Below, piece by piece: positions 42,025 through 50,768 of a stretch of 64,000 nucleotides of DNA. Below the pieces are notes generated by a model that saw only the letters and a list, made by a program, of their open reading frames with translations, ran no database searches and had not been told where the DNA came from. Made by a program: the position numbers and the translations under genes. How positions within the stretch are numbered: the stretch's first letter is position 1; every line of letters begins with the position of its first letter. Origin of the DNA: Paracoccaceae bacterium (GTDB lineage Bacteria > Pseudomonadota > Alphaproteobacteria > Rhodobacterales > Rhodobacteraceae); NCBI GenBank assembly GCA_021647745.1, contig JAKIUB010000014.1:1-64000 (forward strand), written 5' to 3'.

Positions 42025-44340
42025 ATGCCATCATTTTCCACCACCCTTGAAGAGGCTATCCATAAAGCGCTGAGCCTCGCAAACGAGCGCCGCCACGAGC
42101 TGGCAACGTTGGAGCACCTGCTCTTGGCGCTGGTAGACGAGCCAGAGGCGCGCAAGGTAATGACCGCCTGCGCTGTTGATATGGACAAGCTCAAACGGCA
42201 GCTGACACGGTTCATAGATAACGATCTTGATTCTCTGGTATCCGAGATTGAAGGCACCGAAGCCGCACCAACCACCGGCTTTCAGCGTGTGATCCAGCGC
42301 GCAGCGATCCATGTGCAAAGCTCCGGCCATGCCGAGGTAACCGGAGCAAATGTGCTGGTCGCGATCTTTACCGAGCGCGAAAGCCACGCCGCCTATTACC
42401 TGCAACAACAAGACATGACCCGCTATGACGCGGTCAATTTTATCAGCCACGGGGTGGCAAAAGATCCGGCTTATAACGAGCATGTGCCATTGCAAGGCGC
42501 TGGCGATCTGGCCGATGACGTAACCCCTGGCGAGAAAAAAGAGACCGCGCTACAAAAATATTGTGATGACCTGAACGCCAAGGCCCGCGCTGGCGAGGTC
42601 GACCCGTTGATCGGCCGCCAGCACGAGGTAGATCGCTGCATTCAGGTGCTGTGTCGCCGCCGCAAGAATAACCCCATTCTAGTGGGTGATCCGGGCGTGG
42701 GCAAAACCGCCATCGCGGAAGGGCTGGCGCGCAAAATCGTGGATGAAGAAGTGCCGAAGGTGCTTTCGGAAACCACAATATTCTCGCTGGATATGGGCGC
42801 ATTGCTGGCCGGCACCCGCTATCGCGGTGATTTCGAGGAGCGGCTGAAAGCGGTAATGAAAGAGATGGAGGAGCATGATAATGCCGTGCTTTTCATTGAC
42901 GAAATTCATACGGTGATTGGCGCGGGTGCGACCTCTGGCGGGGCGATGGATGCGTCTAATTTGCTCAAGCCTGCGCTTCAAGGCGGCAAGCTGCGCTGCA
43001 TGGGTTCAACCACCTATAAGGAATATCGCCAGCATTTCGAAAAAGATCGCGCGCTGGCGCGGCGCTTCCAGAAGATCGACGTAAAAGAGCCAAGCATTCC
43101 GGATGCCATCAAAATCCTGATGGGGCTGAAGCCCTATTTTGAAGAGCATCACGATATCCGCTATACCAATGACGGCATCAAAACCGCCGTTGATCTGGCC
43201 GCGCGCTATATCAATGATCGCAAGCTGCCCGATAGCGCAATTGACGTGATCGACGAAGCTGGCGCTGCGCAAATGCTGGTGGCTGAAAGCAAGCGGCGCA
43301 AAACCATTGGCACCAAGGATATTGAGGCCGTAGTAGCCAAAATCGCCCGCATTCCGCCCAAAAGCGTATCCAAAGATGATAGCGAGGTGCTGCGCGACCT
43401 TGAAAAAAGTCTGAAAAGGGTGGTGTTCGGGCAGGATGATGCGATTACGGCGCTGGCCAGCTCGATCAAGCTGGCGCGCGCGGGCCTGCGCGAGCCGGAA
43501 AAGCCGATCGGGAATTATCTTTTTGCCGGGCCTACGGGCGTGGGCAAAACCGAGGTCGCCAAGCAATTGGCTGATGTTTTGGGCGTGGAGCTTTTGCGCT
43601 TTGATATGTCGGAATATATGGAAAAACACGCGGTTAGCCGCTTGATCGGCGCGCCTCCGGGCTATGTCGGCTTTGATCAGGGCGGATTGCTGACGGACGG
43701 GGTCGACCAAAACCCGCATTGTGTGCTGCTGCTGGACGAGATGGAAAAGGCGCATCCCGATGTGTTTAATATCCTGCTGCAAGTGATGGATCACGGCAAG
43801 CTGACCGACCATAACGGCAAAGCGATTGATTTTCGCAATGTAGTGCTGATCATGACCAGCAATGCGGGCGCCGCCGAGCAGGCAAAATCGGCCATCGGCT
43901 TTGGCGATACCAAGCGGGTGGGCGAAGATACCGCCGCCGTCGAGCGCACCTTTACGCCGGAATTTCGCAATCGCCTCGATGCGGTGATCAGCTTTAGCTC
44001 GCTTCCGCGCGAGGTGATCCTGCAGGTGGTGGAAAAATTCGTGCTTCAGCTTGAGGCGCAATTGATGGATCGAAATGTAACCATCGAGCTGACCGAAGCG
44101 GCGGCGAACTGGCTTTCCAAAAAAGGCTATGATGATAAAATGGGGGCGCGGCCATTGGGGCGCACCATTCAGGAATACATCAAAAAGCCGCTGGCGGAGG
44201 AGCTGCTATTTGGCAAGCTTGTCAAAGGCGGCTCGGTGCGGGTCGAGGTCAAGGACGGGAAAATCCATCTGGAAATTCTGGAGCCGGAAAAGCTTCGGAT
44301 TTCCACCCCGAAAAAACCGCCAATGCTGACAACCGAATAA
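42025..44340 (+). CDS. clpA: ATP-dependent Clp protease ATP-binding subunit ClpA
   Basis: Hexameric AAA+ unfoldase that feeds ClpP. The 771-residue protein has the N-domain with the two Clp repeats (FSTTLEEAIHKALSLANERRHELATLEHLLLALVDEP), the first AAA+ module (GDPGVGKTAIAEG; VLFIDEIHTVIGAGATSGG), the second (FAGPTGVGKTEVAKQLADVLG; VLLLDEMEKAHPDVFN) and an IGF tripeptide (AKSAIGFGDTKR) at the position of the ClpP-binding IGL/IGF loop. No middle domain as in ClpB. ATG at 42025 with TAGGAGGG upstream. Stands alone. Confidence 0.97.
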   Translation: MPSFSTTLEEAIHKALSLANERRHELATLEHLLLALVDEPEARKVMTACAVDMDKLKRQLTRFIDNDLDSLVSEIEGTEAAPTTGFQRVIQRAAIHVQSSGHAEVTGANVLVAIFTERESHAAYYLQQQDMTRYDAVNFISHGVAKDPAYNEHVPLQGAGDLADDVTPGEKKETALQKYCDDLNAKARAGEVDPLIGRQHEVDRCIQVLCRRRKNNPILVGDPGVGKTAIAEGLARKIVDEEVPKVLSETTIFSLDMGALLAGTRYRGDFEERLKAVMKEMEEHDNAVLFIDEIHTVIGAGATSGGAMDASNLLKPALQGGKLRCMGSTTYKEYRQHFEKDRALARRFQKIDVKEPSIPDAIKILMGLKPYFEEHHDIRYTNDGIKTAVDLAARYINDRKLPDSAIDVIDEAGAAQMLVAESKRRKTIGTKDIEAVVAKIARIPPKSVSKDDSEVLRDLEKSLKRVVFGQDDAITALASSIKLARAGLREPEKPIGNYLFAGPTGVGKTEVAKQLADVLGVELLRFDMSEYMEKHAVSRLIGAPPGYVGFDQGGLLTDGVDQNPHCVLLLDEMEKAHPDVFNILLQVMDHGKLTDHNGKAIDFRNVVLIMTSNAGAAEQAKSAIGFGDTKRVGEDTAAVERTFTPEFRNRLDAVISFSSLPREVILQVVEKFVLQLEAQLMDRNVTIELTEAAANWLSKKGYDDKMGARPLGRTIQEYIKKPLAEELLFGKLVKGGSVRVEVKDGKIHLEILEPEKLRISTPKKPPMLTTE

Positions 44341-44354
44341 ACAGTAGCAAGCGC

Positions 44355-46280
44355 TTATCGCTCTGTCAGCTTCAACTCGATGCGCCGGTTGGCAGCCCGC
44401 GCTTCGGGGCTGTTTCCTTGGCGAAGGGGTTGAAACTGCCCGTAGCCGTTAGCCGCAAGTCGACGGGGCGAAAAACCCTCGACATCTATTAAATAGCGCA
44501 CCACCGAAAGCGCACGGGCCTGTGACAGCGCCCAGTTTGCATCCACCTGACCGGTGGTATCTGTATGGCCTTCTACCTGCAATATCCAGTTGATCTCGGG
44601 CGGGATATCCCCGGCGACATCGCGCAGAACCGATGCGACATCGGACATCTGCTTTTGCCCTTCATGGCCAAGATTTGACGAGCCGGGTTCAAATAACACC
44701 TCCGAAGAGAAAACAAACCGGTCACCAACGATTTGCAGCTCTTCGCGCCCGCCAAGTATCGCACGCATCCGGCCAAAAAATTCGGAGCGAAAGGAGCGCA
44801 AGTCATTAGCCTCGGCCTTCAGGCGCTCGGCTTCAGCCGCCAGAAGGTCGCGCTCCCGGCTCTCGGCATCGGCCCGCGCCCGCTCCTCGACAGCCACCCT
44901 TGCCAGTGCTGTATTCAACTGGGAGCCGAGGTTTTCAATGCGGATATTAGCCTCGCTATCGGCTTGGGCCGAAGCATCGAGCAAGCCCTGAAGCTGGTTA
45001 AGTTCGGCGCGCAAGGCGGCTGTTTGCCGGTTGAGCAGCGCGATCCGGCGCTGGGCCTCCGCAGACTGGCCCTTTTCCGCAGCCAGCAAACGCGCGGCCT
45101 CGTCCAGAGCGGCCTGCTGGCTGGTGATGATTTCGGCAGGATCCTGCCCCTCCAGCTCGCGGCGGGCGGCACGCAGGGCAGCAAGTTGGGTCAGGGTATC
45201 TTCGGCGCGCCGACGCTCGGCCTCCAGCGACAGGGTCATGGCAGTCAGTTCGGCATCGGCATTGGCGAGGCGCGTACGTAGCGCCTCGGCGGCGGCAGCC
45301 TCGGCAAGCTGGCCACGCTCGGCGGCACTAAGCGCTGAAGCCCGCTCGGCGAGCGCCAGCTCGGCGGCGGCAATCCGGGCATCCTGATCCTCCAACAGCG
45401 CTTCAAGTCGGGATTTTTCTTCGGCAGTCTGGAGGGCGGTGGTGACAGAGATTCGGGCCTCGGCCAATTGTTGCAGCACCGCTATACGCGCCAGTTGTTC
45501 AGTGTTCAACTCCTCCTCCAGCACCCGTTTAGCCTCGGTGAGTGCCGTGATCTCGGCGGCGCGCTCGCTGCTGGCGCTTTGGGCCGCGCGCTTGGCTGCT
45601 TCGGCCAGAAACAGCGCCTGCGTAGCGCTGGCGATCTGCTCCTGCATGGCCGAAACTTGCGCCGAGCGATCCGTCTGCCCGGTTTCCAGCTCGGCAATCA
45701 TGGCGCGCAAGGCCTCGGTGCGGGCCGCGGCCAGCCTTGCGGCTTCGGCTTCGGCATCTATCTCTTGGCGGGCGGCGGCCAGCGCCAGCTCGGCGGCGGC
45801 CTTGGCGTCCATTTCGGCCAGCACAGCTGATTGCGCTTCAGCGACAGCATCACCCAAATCGCGGTTCTGGGTGATCAGGGTAGCGATTTGCGCCTCGAAA
45901 CCGGTGATCTTTTCGGCACTTTCCTCAATCTCTTGCTGCAATTCCTGCCGCTGGCGGGTAAGCAAGGCAATGAGGGCGGTCCGGGCGGCATCCTCGTTTC
46001 GGGCCTCGGTCAGGGCACTGTTGAGTTCGCCCAGCTCCCGCTCCAACCCGCGCGAGCGGTTTTGCTCCAGCCCGAGCACATCGGCCAGCCCGGCAACCTG
46101 CTCGCTCAGCGCGACCAGCTCGTCATCCTGATCGCTGATCGTCTCGCTCAGCACGAACTGCACGATCATAAAAATACTGATAACAAAGAACAGCACCAAC
46201 AAAAGCGCTGTCATCGCGTCTACAAACCCGGGCCAGATATTGGGGGGTTCGCGCCCGTTTCCACGTCTGCCGAGGGCCAT
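44355..46280 (-). CDS. MotB/OmpA-type stator-like protein with a very long predicted coiled coil
   Basis: A 641-residue inner-membrane protein. One membrane helix at residues 20-45 carries Asp21 in GFVDAMTALLLVLFF, aligned with the proton-binding Asp-x-Met-Thr of MotB. Residues about 50-505 are Ala/Glu/Arg-rich, without proline-rich breaks, and predict a continuous coiled coil. Residues about 515-641 form an OmpA-like peptidoglycan-binding domain (VEGHTDTTGQVDANWALSQARALSVVRYLI; RLAANGYGQFQPL; NRRIELKL). The gene begins directly after the stop of the MotA-like gene (46281), so the two are cotranscribed and likely form one complex. It is not the flagellar MotB by context. Confidence 0.85.
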   Translation of the reverse strand: MALGRRGNGREPPNIWPGFVDAMTALLLVLFFVISIFMIVQFVLSETISDQDDELVALSEQVAGLADVLGLEQNRSRGLERELGELNSALTEARNEDAARTALIALLTRQRQELQQEIEESAEKITGFEAQIATLITQNRDLGDAVAEAQSAVLAEMDAKAAAELALAAARQEIDAEAEAARLAAARTEALRAMIAELETGQTDRSAQVSAMQEQIASATQALFLAEAAKRAAQSASSERAAEITALTEAKRVLEEELNTEQLARIAVLQQLAEARISVTTALQTAEEKSRLEALLEDQDARIAAAELALAERASALSAAERGQLAEAAAAEALRTRLANADAELTAMTLSLEAERRRAEDTLTQLAALRAARRELEGQDPAEIITSQQAALDEAARLLAAEKGQSAEAQRRIALLNRQTAALRAELNQLQGLLDASAQADSEANIRIENLGSQLNTALARVAVEERARADAESRERDLLAAEAERLKAEANDLRSFRSEFFGRMRAILGGREELQIVGDRFVFSSEVLFEPGSSNLGHEGQKQMSDVASVLRDVAGDIPPEINWILQVEGHTDTTGQVDANWALSQARALSVVRYLIDVEGFSPRRLAANGYGQFQPLRQGNSPEARAANRRIELKLTER

Positions 46281-47462
46281 TTAGCTGCCCCGCGCGTTGG
46301 CCAGTGCCAAAATGCTCTGGGCCAAGGTGGACATATCGGCGCGCAGATCGCTCAGGGTTTCCTGCCGACCCACGGACATTTCTTCCAGCACCCTTAAAAG
46401 CTGCACATCTATGTTGCGCAGCCGCGAGCGCGCTTCACTATCAAGCAGGCCGCTGCTTTCCTCGCGGTCGCGCAAGATGCGGGTCATCTCCGCTTGCGAG
46501 CTGGCAATGCGCTCGAACACCTCTTCATCAAAGGCTGCGCTGCCGCCCGGTGCCGCGGCCAGCCCCTGCATTGCCACAGCCAGCTGGCTCAGGGCTTCTT
46601 CGGTATTCTGGCGCGATTGCTCGCCGCGCAGGCTGACATCTTTCAGGGTTTCGATCTGCATCGCGGTTTGCTCCATAAAACCGTGGAGCGCTGCAAGATC
46701 ACTGCCCCCGCTGCCTTCGCTCTCGCCAACAAGGCTGAGCTTGGTAATGGAGGACAGCCACTCTTCCAGCTCCATATAAAACCGGTTTTGCCCGTGTGAG
46801 GCAAACAGCTCCAGCAAGCCAACAACCAGCGAGCCGGCCAAACCAAGTAGCGAGGAAGCAAAAGCCGTGCCCATACCGCCCAGCTGATCCTCAAGCCCGG
46901 ACATCAGGTTTTTAAACACTTCCGAGGCCGTCTGCCCTTCCTGCGGGGCGAGGCTGCGGATGGTATCCACCACCGCCGGCACCGTGGTCGCCAGCCCGTA
47001 AAACGTGCCGAGCAGCCCGAGAAAGATTAGCAGGCTGGCAATATATCGGGTGATATCACGCAATTCGTCCAGCCTTGTGCCAACCGAATCAAGGATAGAG
47101 CGGCTGGAGGTGGAGGTGATGGATTTGCGGGCACGGCTATCGCGCAGCAGCGCCTCAAGATTGGCCAGAATGCGCGGTGCCCGCACAAATTCGTGCCCCG
47201 GACGGTCAAGCACAAAGCCCTTGATCCAGCGCACCGCCACCAAAAGAGAGATGATTTGCCAAAAACAGGCCAGTACCCCGATGGCAAAAACCGCGATAAT
47301 CACCCCGTTAAGATAGGGAGAAACGATGAATATCCGCGACATCGACGGCAGCGCCCCCACCGCGCCCACCATGACCAAACCCAATATAACAAGCATAATA
47401 AAGGCTTGGCGCGTCGGTCGGGAAAATCTCGGCTCGCGCTTTGAATCAATGACAAGCTTCAT
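46281..47462 (-). CDS. MotA/TolQ/ExbB-type proton-channel protein
   Basis: A 393-residue inner-membrane protein with four predicted helices (about 20-42, 50-78, 138-162, 195-220). The third and fourth have the ExbB/TolQ signature (LLIFLGLLGTFYGLATTVP; LGGMGTAFASSLLGLAGSLVVGLLELFA). A cytoplasmic loop (80-135) and a long C-terminal helical tail (about 250-393) follow. Paired with the downstream MotB-like gene without a gap. It is expected to use the proton gradient to drive the partner; target unknown. Divergent from the stomatin gene. Confidence 0.83.
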   Translation of the reverse strand: MKLVIDSKREPRFSRPTRQAFIMLVILGLVMVGAVGALPSMSRIFIVSPYLNGVIIAVFAIGVLACFWQIISLLVAVRWIKGFVLDRPGHEFVRAPRILANLEALLRDSRARKSITSTSSRSILDSVGTRLDELRDITRYIASLLIFLGLLGTFYGLATTVPAVVDTIRSLAPQEGQTASEVFKNLMSGLEDQLGGMGTAFASSLLGLAGSLVVGLLELFASHGQNRFYMELEEWLSSITKLSLVGESEGSGGSDLAALHGFMEQTAMQIETLKDVSLRGEQSRQNTEEALSQLAVAMQGLAAAPGGSAAFDEEVFERIASSQAEMTRILRDREESSGLLDSEARSRLRNIDVQLLRVLEEMSVGRQETLSDLRADMSTLAQSILALANARGS

Positions 47463-47601
47463 TCGGCTTATTCACTCCTGCAAAATAATCAATACCGGAT
47501 ACTACACCCGCCAAAGGATTTGGCCAGCATATATCAATAGATTCCCGCAAAATCCCTTCATATTCGGTGAATAAGTGCCTATATGTAGTATTATTATTTT
47601 C

Positions 47602-47607
47602 TATAAT
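47602..47607 (+). promoter_or_regulatory. Candidate -10 element of the SPFH/NfeD operon
   Basis: A perfect TATAAT at 47602-47607 lies 19 bases before the ATG at 47627, in an AT-rich divergent spacer (47463-47626). No well matched -35 is found 16-18 bases upstream, so the promoter call is tentative; a start here would leave a leader of about 13 bases. Confidence 0.35.
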
Positions 47608-47626
47608 CACAACTATTGGAGCCAAA

Positions 47627-48568
47627 ATGAACGATCTTTCGAATCTATTCGCAAGCGCCGCCGGACCGGCAATTGCGCTGGTGTTCTTTGCTGTAATTCT
47701 GATCTGGATGACAGTAAAAACCGTGCCGCAAGGCGAGGAATGGACGGTAGAGCGCTTTGGCCGCTATACCCGCACCTTGCCGCCCGGGCTGCGCTTTCTG
47801 GTGCCGATTGTGGATAAGGTCGGGGCCAAGATCAACATGATGGAGACCGTGCTCGACATCAATTCCCAAGAGGTGATCACCAAAGACAACGCCATGGTGG
47901 TGGCCGATGCGATCGCGTTTTATCAGGTGGTGGATGCGGCGCAAGCGGCTTATGAGGTTCGCGATCTGGAGCGCGCCTTGCGTAACCTTTCCATGACCAA
48001 TATCCGCTCGGTAATCGGCTCGATGGACCTTGATGAAAGCCTTTCCAACCGCGATATGATCAACTCCCGCCTGCTCGGGGTGATCGACGAGGCCTCCCAG
48101 AGCTGGGGGGTGAAGGTGACACGGGTCGAGATCAAGGACCTCGCGCCACCGGCAGATATCAACGAGGCGATGGCCCGGCAAATGAAGGCCGAGCGCACCA
48201 AGCGCGCCGATATTTTGCAGGCCGAGGGCCACAAGCAGGCCGCGATTCTAAAAGCCGAAGGCGAGCGCGAAAGCCAGATCCGCGAAGCTGAAGGCCGGCG
48301 CGAGGCGGCCTTTTTGGATGCCGAGGCCCGCGAGCGTGGTGCCGAGGCCGAGGCCAAGGCAACCCAGATGGTCTCCAAGGCTATTGCCGAGGGCGACATT
48401 CAGGCGATCAACTATTTTGTTGCCAATAAATACACCGAAGCGCTGCGCGATATTGCCGCCTCGCCCAACTCCAAAACCGTGATGATCCCGCTGGAAGCCA
48501 CTGGCTTGCTTGGCTCCATTGCCGGTATTGCCGACATAGCCAAGGCCGTCACCGGAAAGGAAAAGTAG
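47627..48568 (+). CDS. SPFH/Band 7 (stomatin-like, QmcA type) membrane protein
   Basis: A 313-residue membrane-anchored scaffold protein. One N-terminal helix (residues about 8-30), then the SPFH domain (VPQGEEWTVERFGRYTRTLPPGLRFLVPIVDKV; VVADAIAFYQVVDAAQAAYEV) and a helical Glu/Ala-rich tail (QAEGHKQAAILKAEGERESQIREAEGRREAAFLDAEARERGAEAE). The ATG at 47627 has GGAG 7 bases upstream; a start 20 codons earlier is a poor extension. Such proteins form membrane microdomain rings and often pair with NfeD, as here (the next gene starts right after its stop). Confidence 0.92.
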   Translation: MNDLSNLFASAAGPAIALVFFAVILIWMTVKTVPQGEEWTVERFGRYTRTLPPGLRFLVPIVDKVGAKINMMETVLDINSQEVITKDNAMVVADAIAFYQVVDAAQAAYEVRDLERALRNLSMTNIRSVIGSMDLDESLSNRDMINSRLLGVIDEASQSWGVKVTRVEIKDLAPPADINEAMARQMKAERTKRADILQAEGHKQAAILKAEGERESQIREAEGRREAAFLDAEARERGAEAEAKATQMVSKAIAEGDIQAINYFVANKYTEALRDIAASPNSKTVMIPLEATGLLGSIAGIADIAKAVTGKEK

Positions 48569-49036
48569 ATGGTCGACTTCTTTCTCTGGGTGGGGGAGGC
48601 CAGCCCGTGGCTGTGGCTGGCGCTCGGGATAGCGCTTTTGGCGCTTGAAATCCTGGCGCCCTCATTTGTGCTGATCTGGCCCGGCCTTGCGGCGATGGTT
48701 ATGGCGCTGCTTGCGTGGCTGGCGCCAAGGTTTTCCGGCGAGGCAACGCTGGCGCTATTTGCCGGCCTGAGCATCGCGCTGCTCTTTGGCGGGCGGGCTT
48801 TGATGGCACGGATAGATCAGGCCGAGCCACAATCCATCCTGAACGCCAGAGGCAAAAATATGGTTGGGCGCAAGGCCAGGGTGTTGAGCGTCAGCGGACC
48901 GCAGGGCAAGGTCGAGATAGACGGTGTGCAATGGCCCGCCACCTGGGAAGATGGCACCAGCCCCGAAGTCGGCAGCTGGGTGCTCATCACTCAAAGCACA
49001 GGATTAATTCTGTCGGCGACCTCGCCGCAAAGGTGA
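48569..49036 (+). CDS. NfeD family membrane protein
   Basis: A 155-residue protein with two or three N-terminal helices (about residues 12-75) and a C-terminal OB-fold domain (GRKARVLSVSGPQGKVEIDGVQWPATWEDGTSPEVGSWVLITQSTGLIL). NfeD proteins accompany stomatin-like proteins. It begins directly after the SPFH gene, without an intergenic base, so the two are cotranslated. Confidence 0.9.
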   Translation: MVDFFLWVGEASPWLWLALGIALLALEILAPSFVLIWPGLAAMVMALLAWLAPRFSGEATLALFAGLSIALLFGGRALMARIDQAEPQSILNARGKNMVGRKARVLSVSGPQGKVEIDGVQWPATWEDGTSPEVGSWVLITQSTGLILSATSPQR

Positions 49037-49096
49037 TTGAAACCTAAAGGCCCATATGTTACATATTAACGAAATTATAACCATTTTTTGGGTATC

Positions 49097-50137
49097 ATGT
49101 TTAAAAGTGTGCTTTTTTATACTCTTAGTATATTTGCCGTAGCTATAAGCGCGGCAAGCGCCGCAGAGGATTGCGATCGGTATACAGTCATGCGCGGGGA
49201 TACTCTCCGCACGATCTCCGAACGCTATTATGGTACACGAGAGCTTTCTTCGGTTATTTATGGTGCCAATATCGGCACTGTCGGCAAAGACCCCAATACT
49301 ATCGAAATAGGCATGTCCCTGGCTATTCCTTGTCGTGATGGCTTTATGCCGCCGTTGCCCGGCGCGTTTTCAACTATCACCGAACCGCGGGAAGCCAATG
49401 GCCAAAGCCCCGCGCCGCAGTTTTTGGCCAAGAGCGGTGGTGCCGCTTTCATGAGCCAGAATGGCAATGGTGTCATTCCGGACATCCTTGCCGCCGCGCT
49501 GCGCAAAGGTGGCTATCGCGATAGTCTGGAAATGGAACGCCCCGCAAACAGCGACACAATATTGCGGCTTGCGGCCATGGAAGCTAGCACCTTGCTCTCC
49601 TTTCCATGGATCAAGCCCGATTGCGACACCCCCTCTCATCTTTCCGCGCAGTCAACCGATCTGTGCAAAAATTTCGTGTTTTCCGATCCGCTTTTCGAAA
49701 CCACGCTAGGGCTGTTTACCCGGGCAGATGCGGCCCAGACCACCTCCACCTCTGCCAGTGATCTTTCGGGCAGCCGTTTTTGCCTGCCACAGTTTCATTC
49801 CGACACCCTGCTGCGCAGCATGGGGCTTACTGTGGAAGCAGAAGATATCACTCGCGCGCCGGATTTTAACACCTGCGTCACTGGCCTGCTCTCGGGAATG
49901 TATAATGTGATCGTCGCTGATTACCAAAGCTATAGCACATTTTATCGCGGACATCCGGCCGAGGTTGTTGATATTTCGCTGTTTGCCCGTCAGGTTACGC
50001 TGCATGCCGTGGCCTATAGGAAAAACCCCGATGCACTATCGGTGCTGCAAATCGCCAATTCCGGCCTCGAGCAGATCATGGCATCCGGCGAGTGGTTCGG
50101 TATTGTACAAGAACACCTGTCACCCCGCACGAACTAG
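49097..50137 (+). CDS. LysM plus solute-binding-like periplasmic protein
   Basis: A 346-residue secreted protein: signal peptide (MFKSVLFYTLSIFAVAISAASA), a LysM domain (about residues 26-75: YTVMRGDTLRTISERYYGTRELSSVIYGANI...IEIGMSLAIP) and a C-terminal region (about 110-340) that resembles a type 3 periplasmic solute-binding protein (GVIPDILAAALRKGGY; FVFSDPLFETTLGLFTRADA; GSRFCLPQFHSD). The combination suggests a wall-bound ligand sensor or binder; ligand unknown. The ATG at 49097 has only a weak GG site, and an in-frame TTG at 49088 is also possible. It is 60 bases after nfeD. Confidence 0.75.
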   Translation: MFKSVLFYTLSIFAVAISAASAAEDCDRYTVMRGDTLRTISERYYGTRELSSVIYGANIGTVGKDPNTIEIGMSLAIPCRDGFMPPLPGAFSTITEPREANGQSPAPQFLAKSGGAAFMSQNGNGVIPDILAAALRKGGYRDSLEMERPANSDTILRLAAMEASTLLSFPWIKPDCDTPSHLSAQSTDLCKNFVFSDPLFETTLGLFTRADAAQTTSTSASDLSGSRFCLPQFHSDTLLRSMGLTVEAEDITRAPDFNTCVTGLLSGMYNVIVADYQSYSTFYRGHPAEVVDISLFARQVTLHAVAYRKNPDALSVLQIANSGLEQIMASGEWFGIVQEHLSPRTN

Positions 50138-50149
50138 TTTTGCAAGCCG

Positions 50150-50689
50150 CTATGAACGTGCTTCCGGCACCATACGGCTGAGCTGCTCTATATCCCCGTC
50201 ACGAATACCAAGCTCGGCCAAGTGGCGGGCGGTATTGTGCAGGTAGGCGCAATTGTGGCCTGCCGAACCACTGGCACGAGCGATCACCTCTGCCTGTTCA
50301 GACAGCCCCAGCCCGCCCGCATATTGGCTATGGTCACGATCAACAACATAGCAAAGCGCCAAGACCTCGCGCCCGTCGGTGAGCCGCACCGAATGCTGCT
50401 CTTCCATATAGGCCGCCGAGACCAGCTCGCGCCCGCGCAGATAATCATGCGCCGAGCGCGCCAAACTGGGCGACACATAATAGGCCACACCACCACAGCT
50501 GGCACCGACCTTTTTCTCTAGCGCTAAAACCAGGCCGGGGGCGTCTGTTGTGCCGCGGTAATGCACTGACCACATGCAAAAGCCGCGATGAAAGCCGCGA
50601 AGGGCCGCCAGCTGGCGCTCCGCATATTCAAACCCCGGCTTCCAGATCAGTGATCCGTAGCCAAACACCCACAACCCGTTTTCATACAT
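50150..50689 (-). CDS. ChaC-like gamma-glutamylcyclotransferase
   Basis: A 179-residue enzyme expected to cleave glutathione to 5-oxoproline and Cys-Gly. The N-terminal MYENGLWVFGYGSLIWKPGFEY carries the family's YGSLIW substrate loop, and MEEQHSVRL contains the probable catalytic Glu; HNCAYLHNTARHLAELGI is the family C-terminal block. I use the ATG at 50689; the in-frame ATG at 50767 would extend across the divergent DUF2125 start and is rejected. Convergent with the LysM gene. Confidence 0.9.
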   Translation of the reverse strand: MYENGLWVFGYGSLIWKPGFEYAERQLAALRGFHRGFCMWSVHYRGTTDAPGLVLALEKKVGASCGGVAYYVSPSLARSAHDYLRGRELVSAAYMEEQHSVRLTDGREVLALCYVVDRDHSQYAGGLGLSEQAEVIARASGSAGHNCAYLHNTARHLAELGIRDGDIEQLSRMVPEARS

Positions 50690-50768
50690 TGTAATTGCCG
50701 CCTCCCCCGCACTTATGATAACATGGAGAAAATACAGACGAAACCCCAATAAACTATGGGAGTCCAAA

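Noticed and set aside
43006..44061. 351-codon minus-strand frame opposite clpA
   Set aside because: Antisense to clpA; no family resemblance.
44355..47462. Zorya antiphage system (ZorA/ZorB)
   Set aside because: The MotA/MotB-like pair resembles the motor part, but no ZorC, ZorD or ZorE gene is nearby and the long coiled coil is on the MotB-like protein instead of the MotA-like one.
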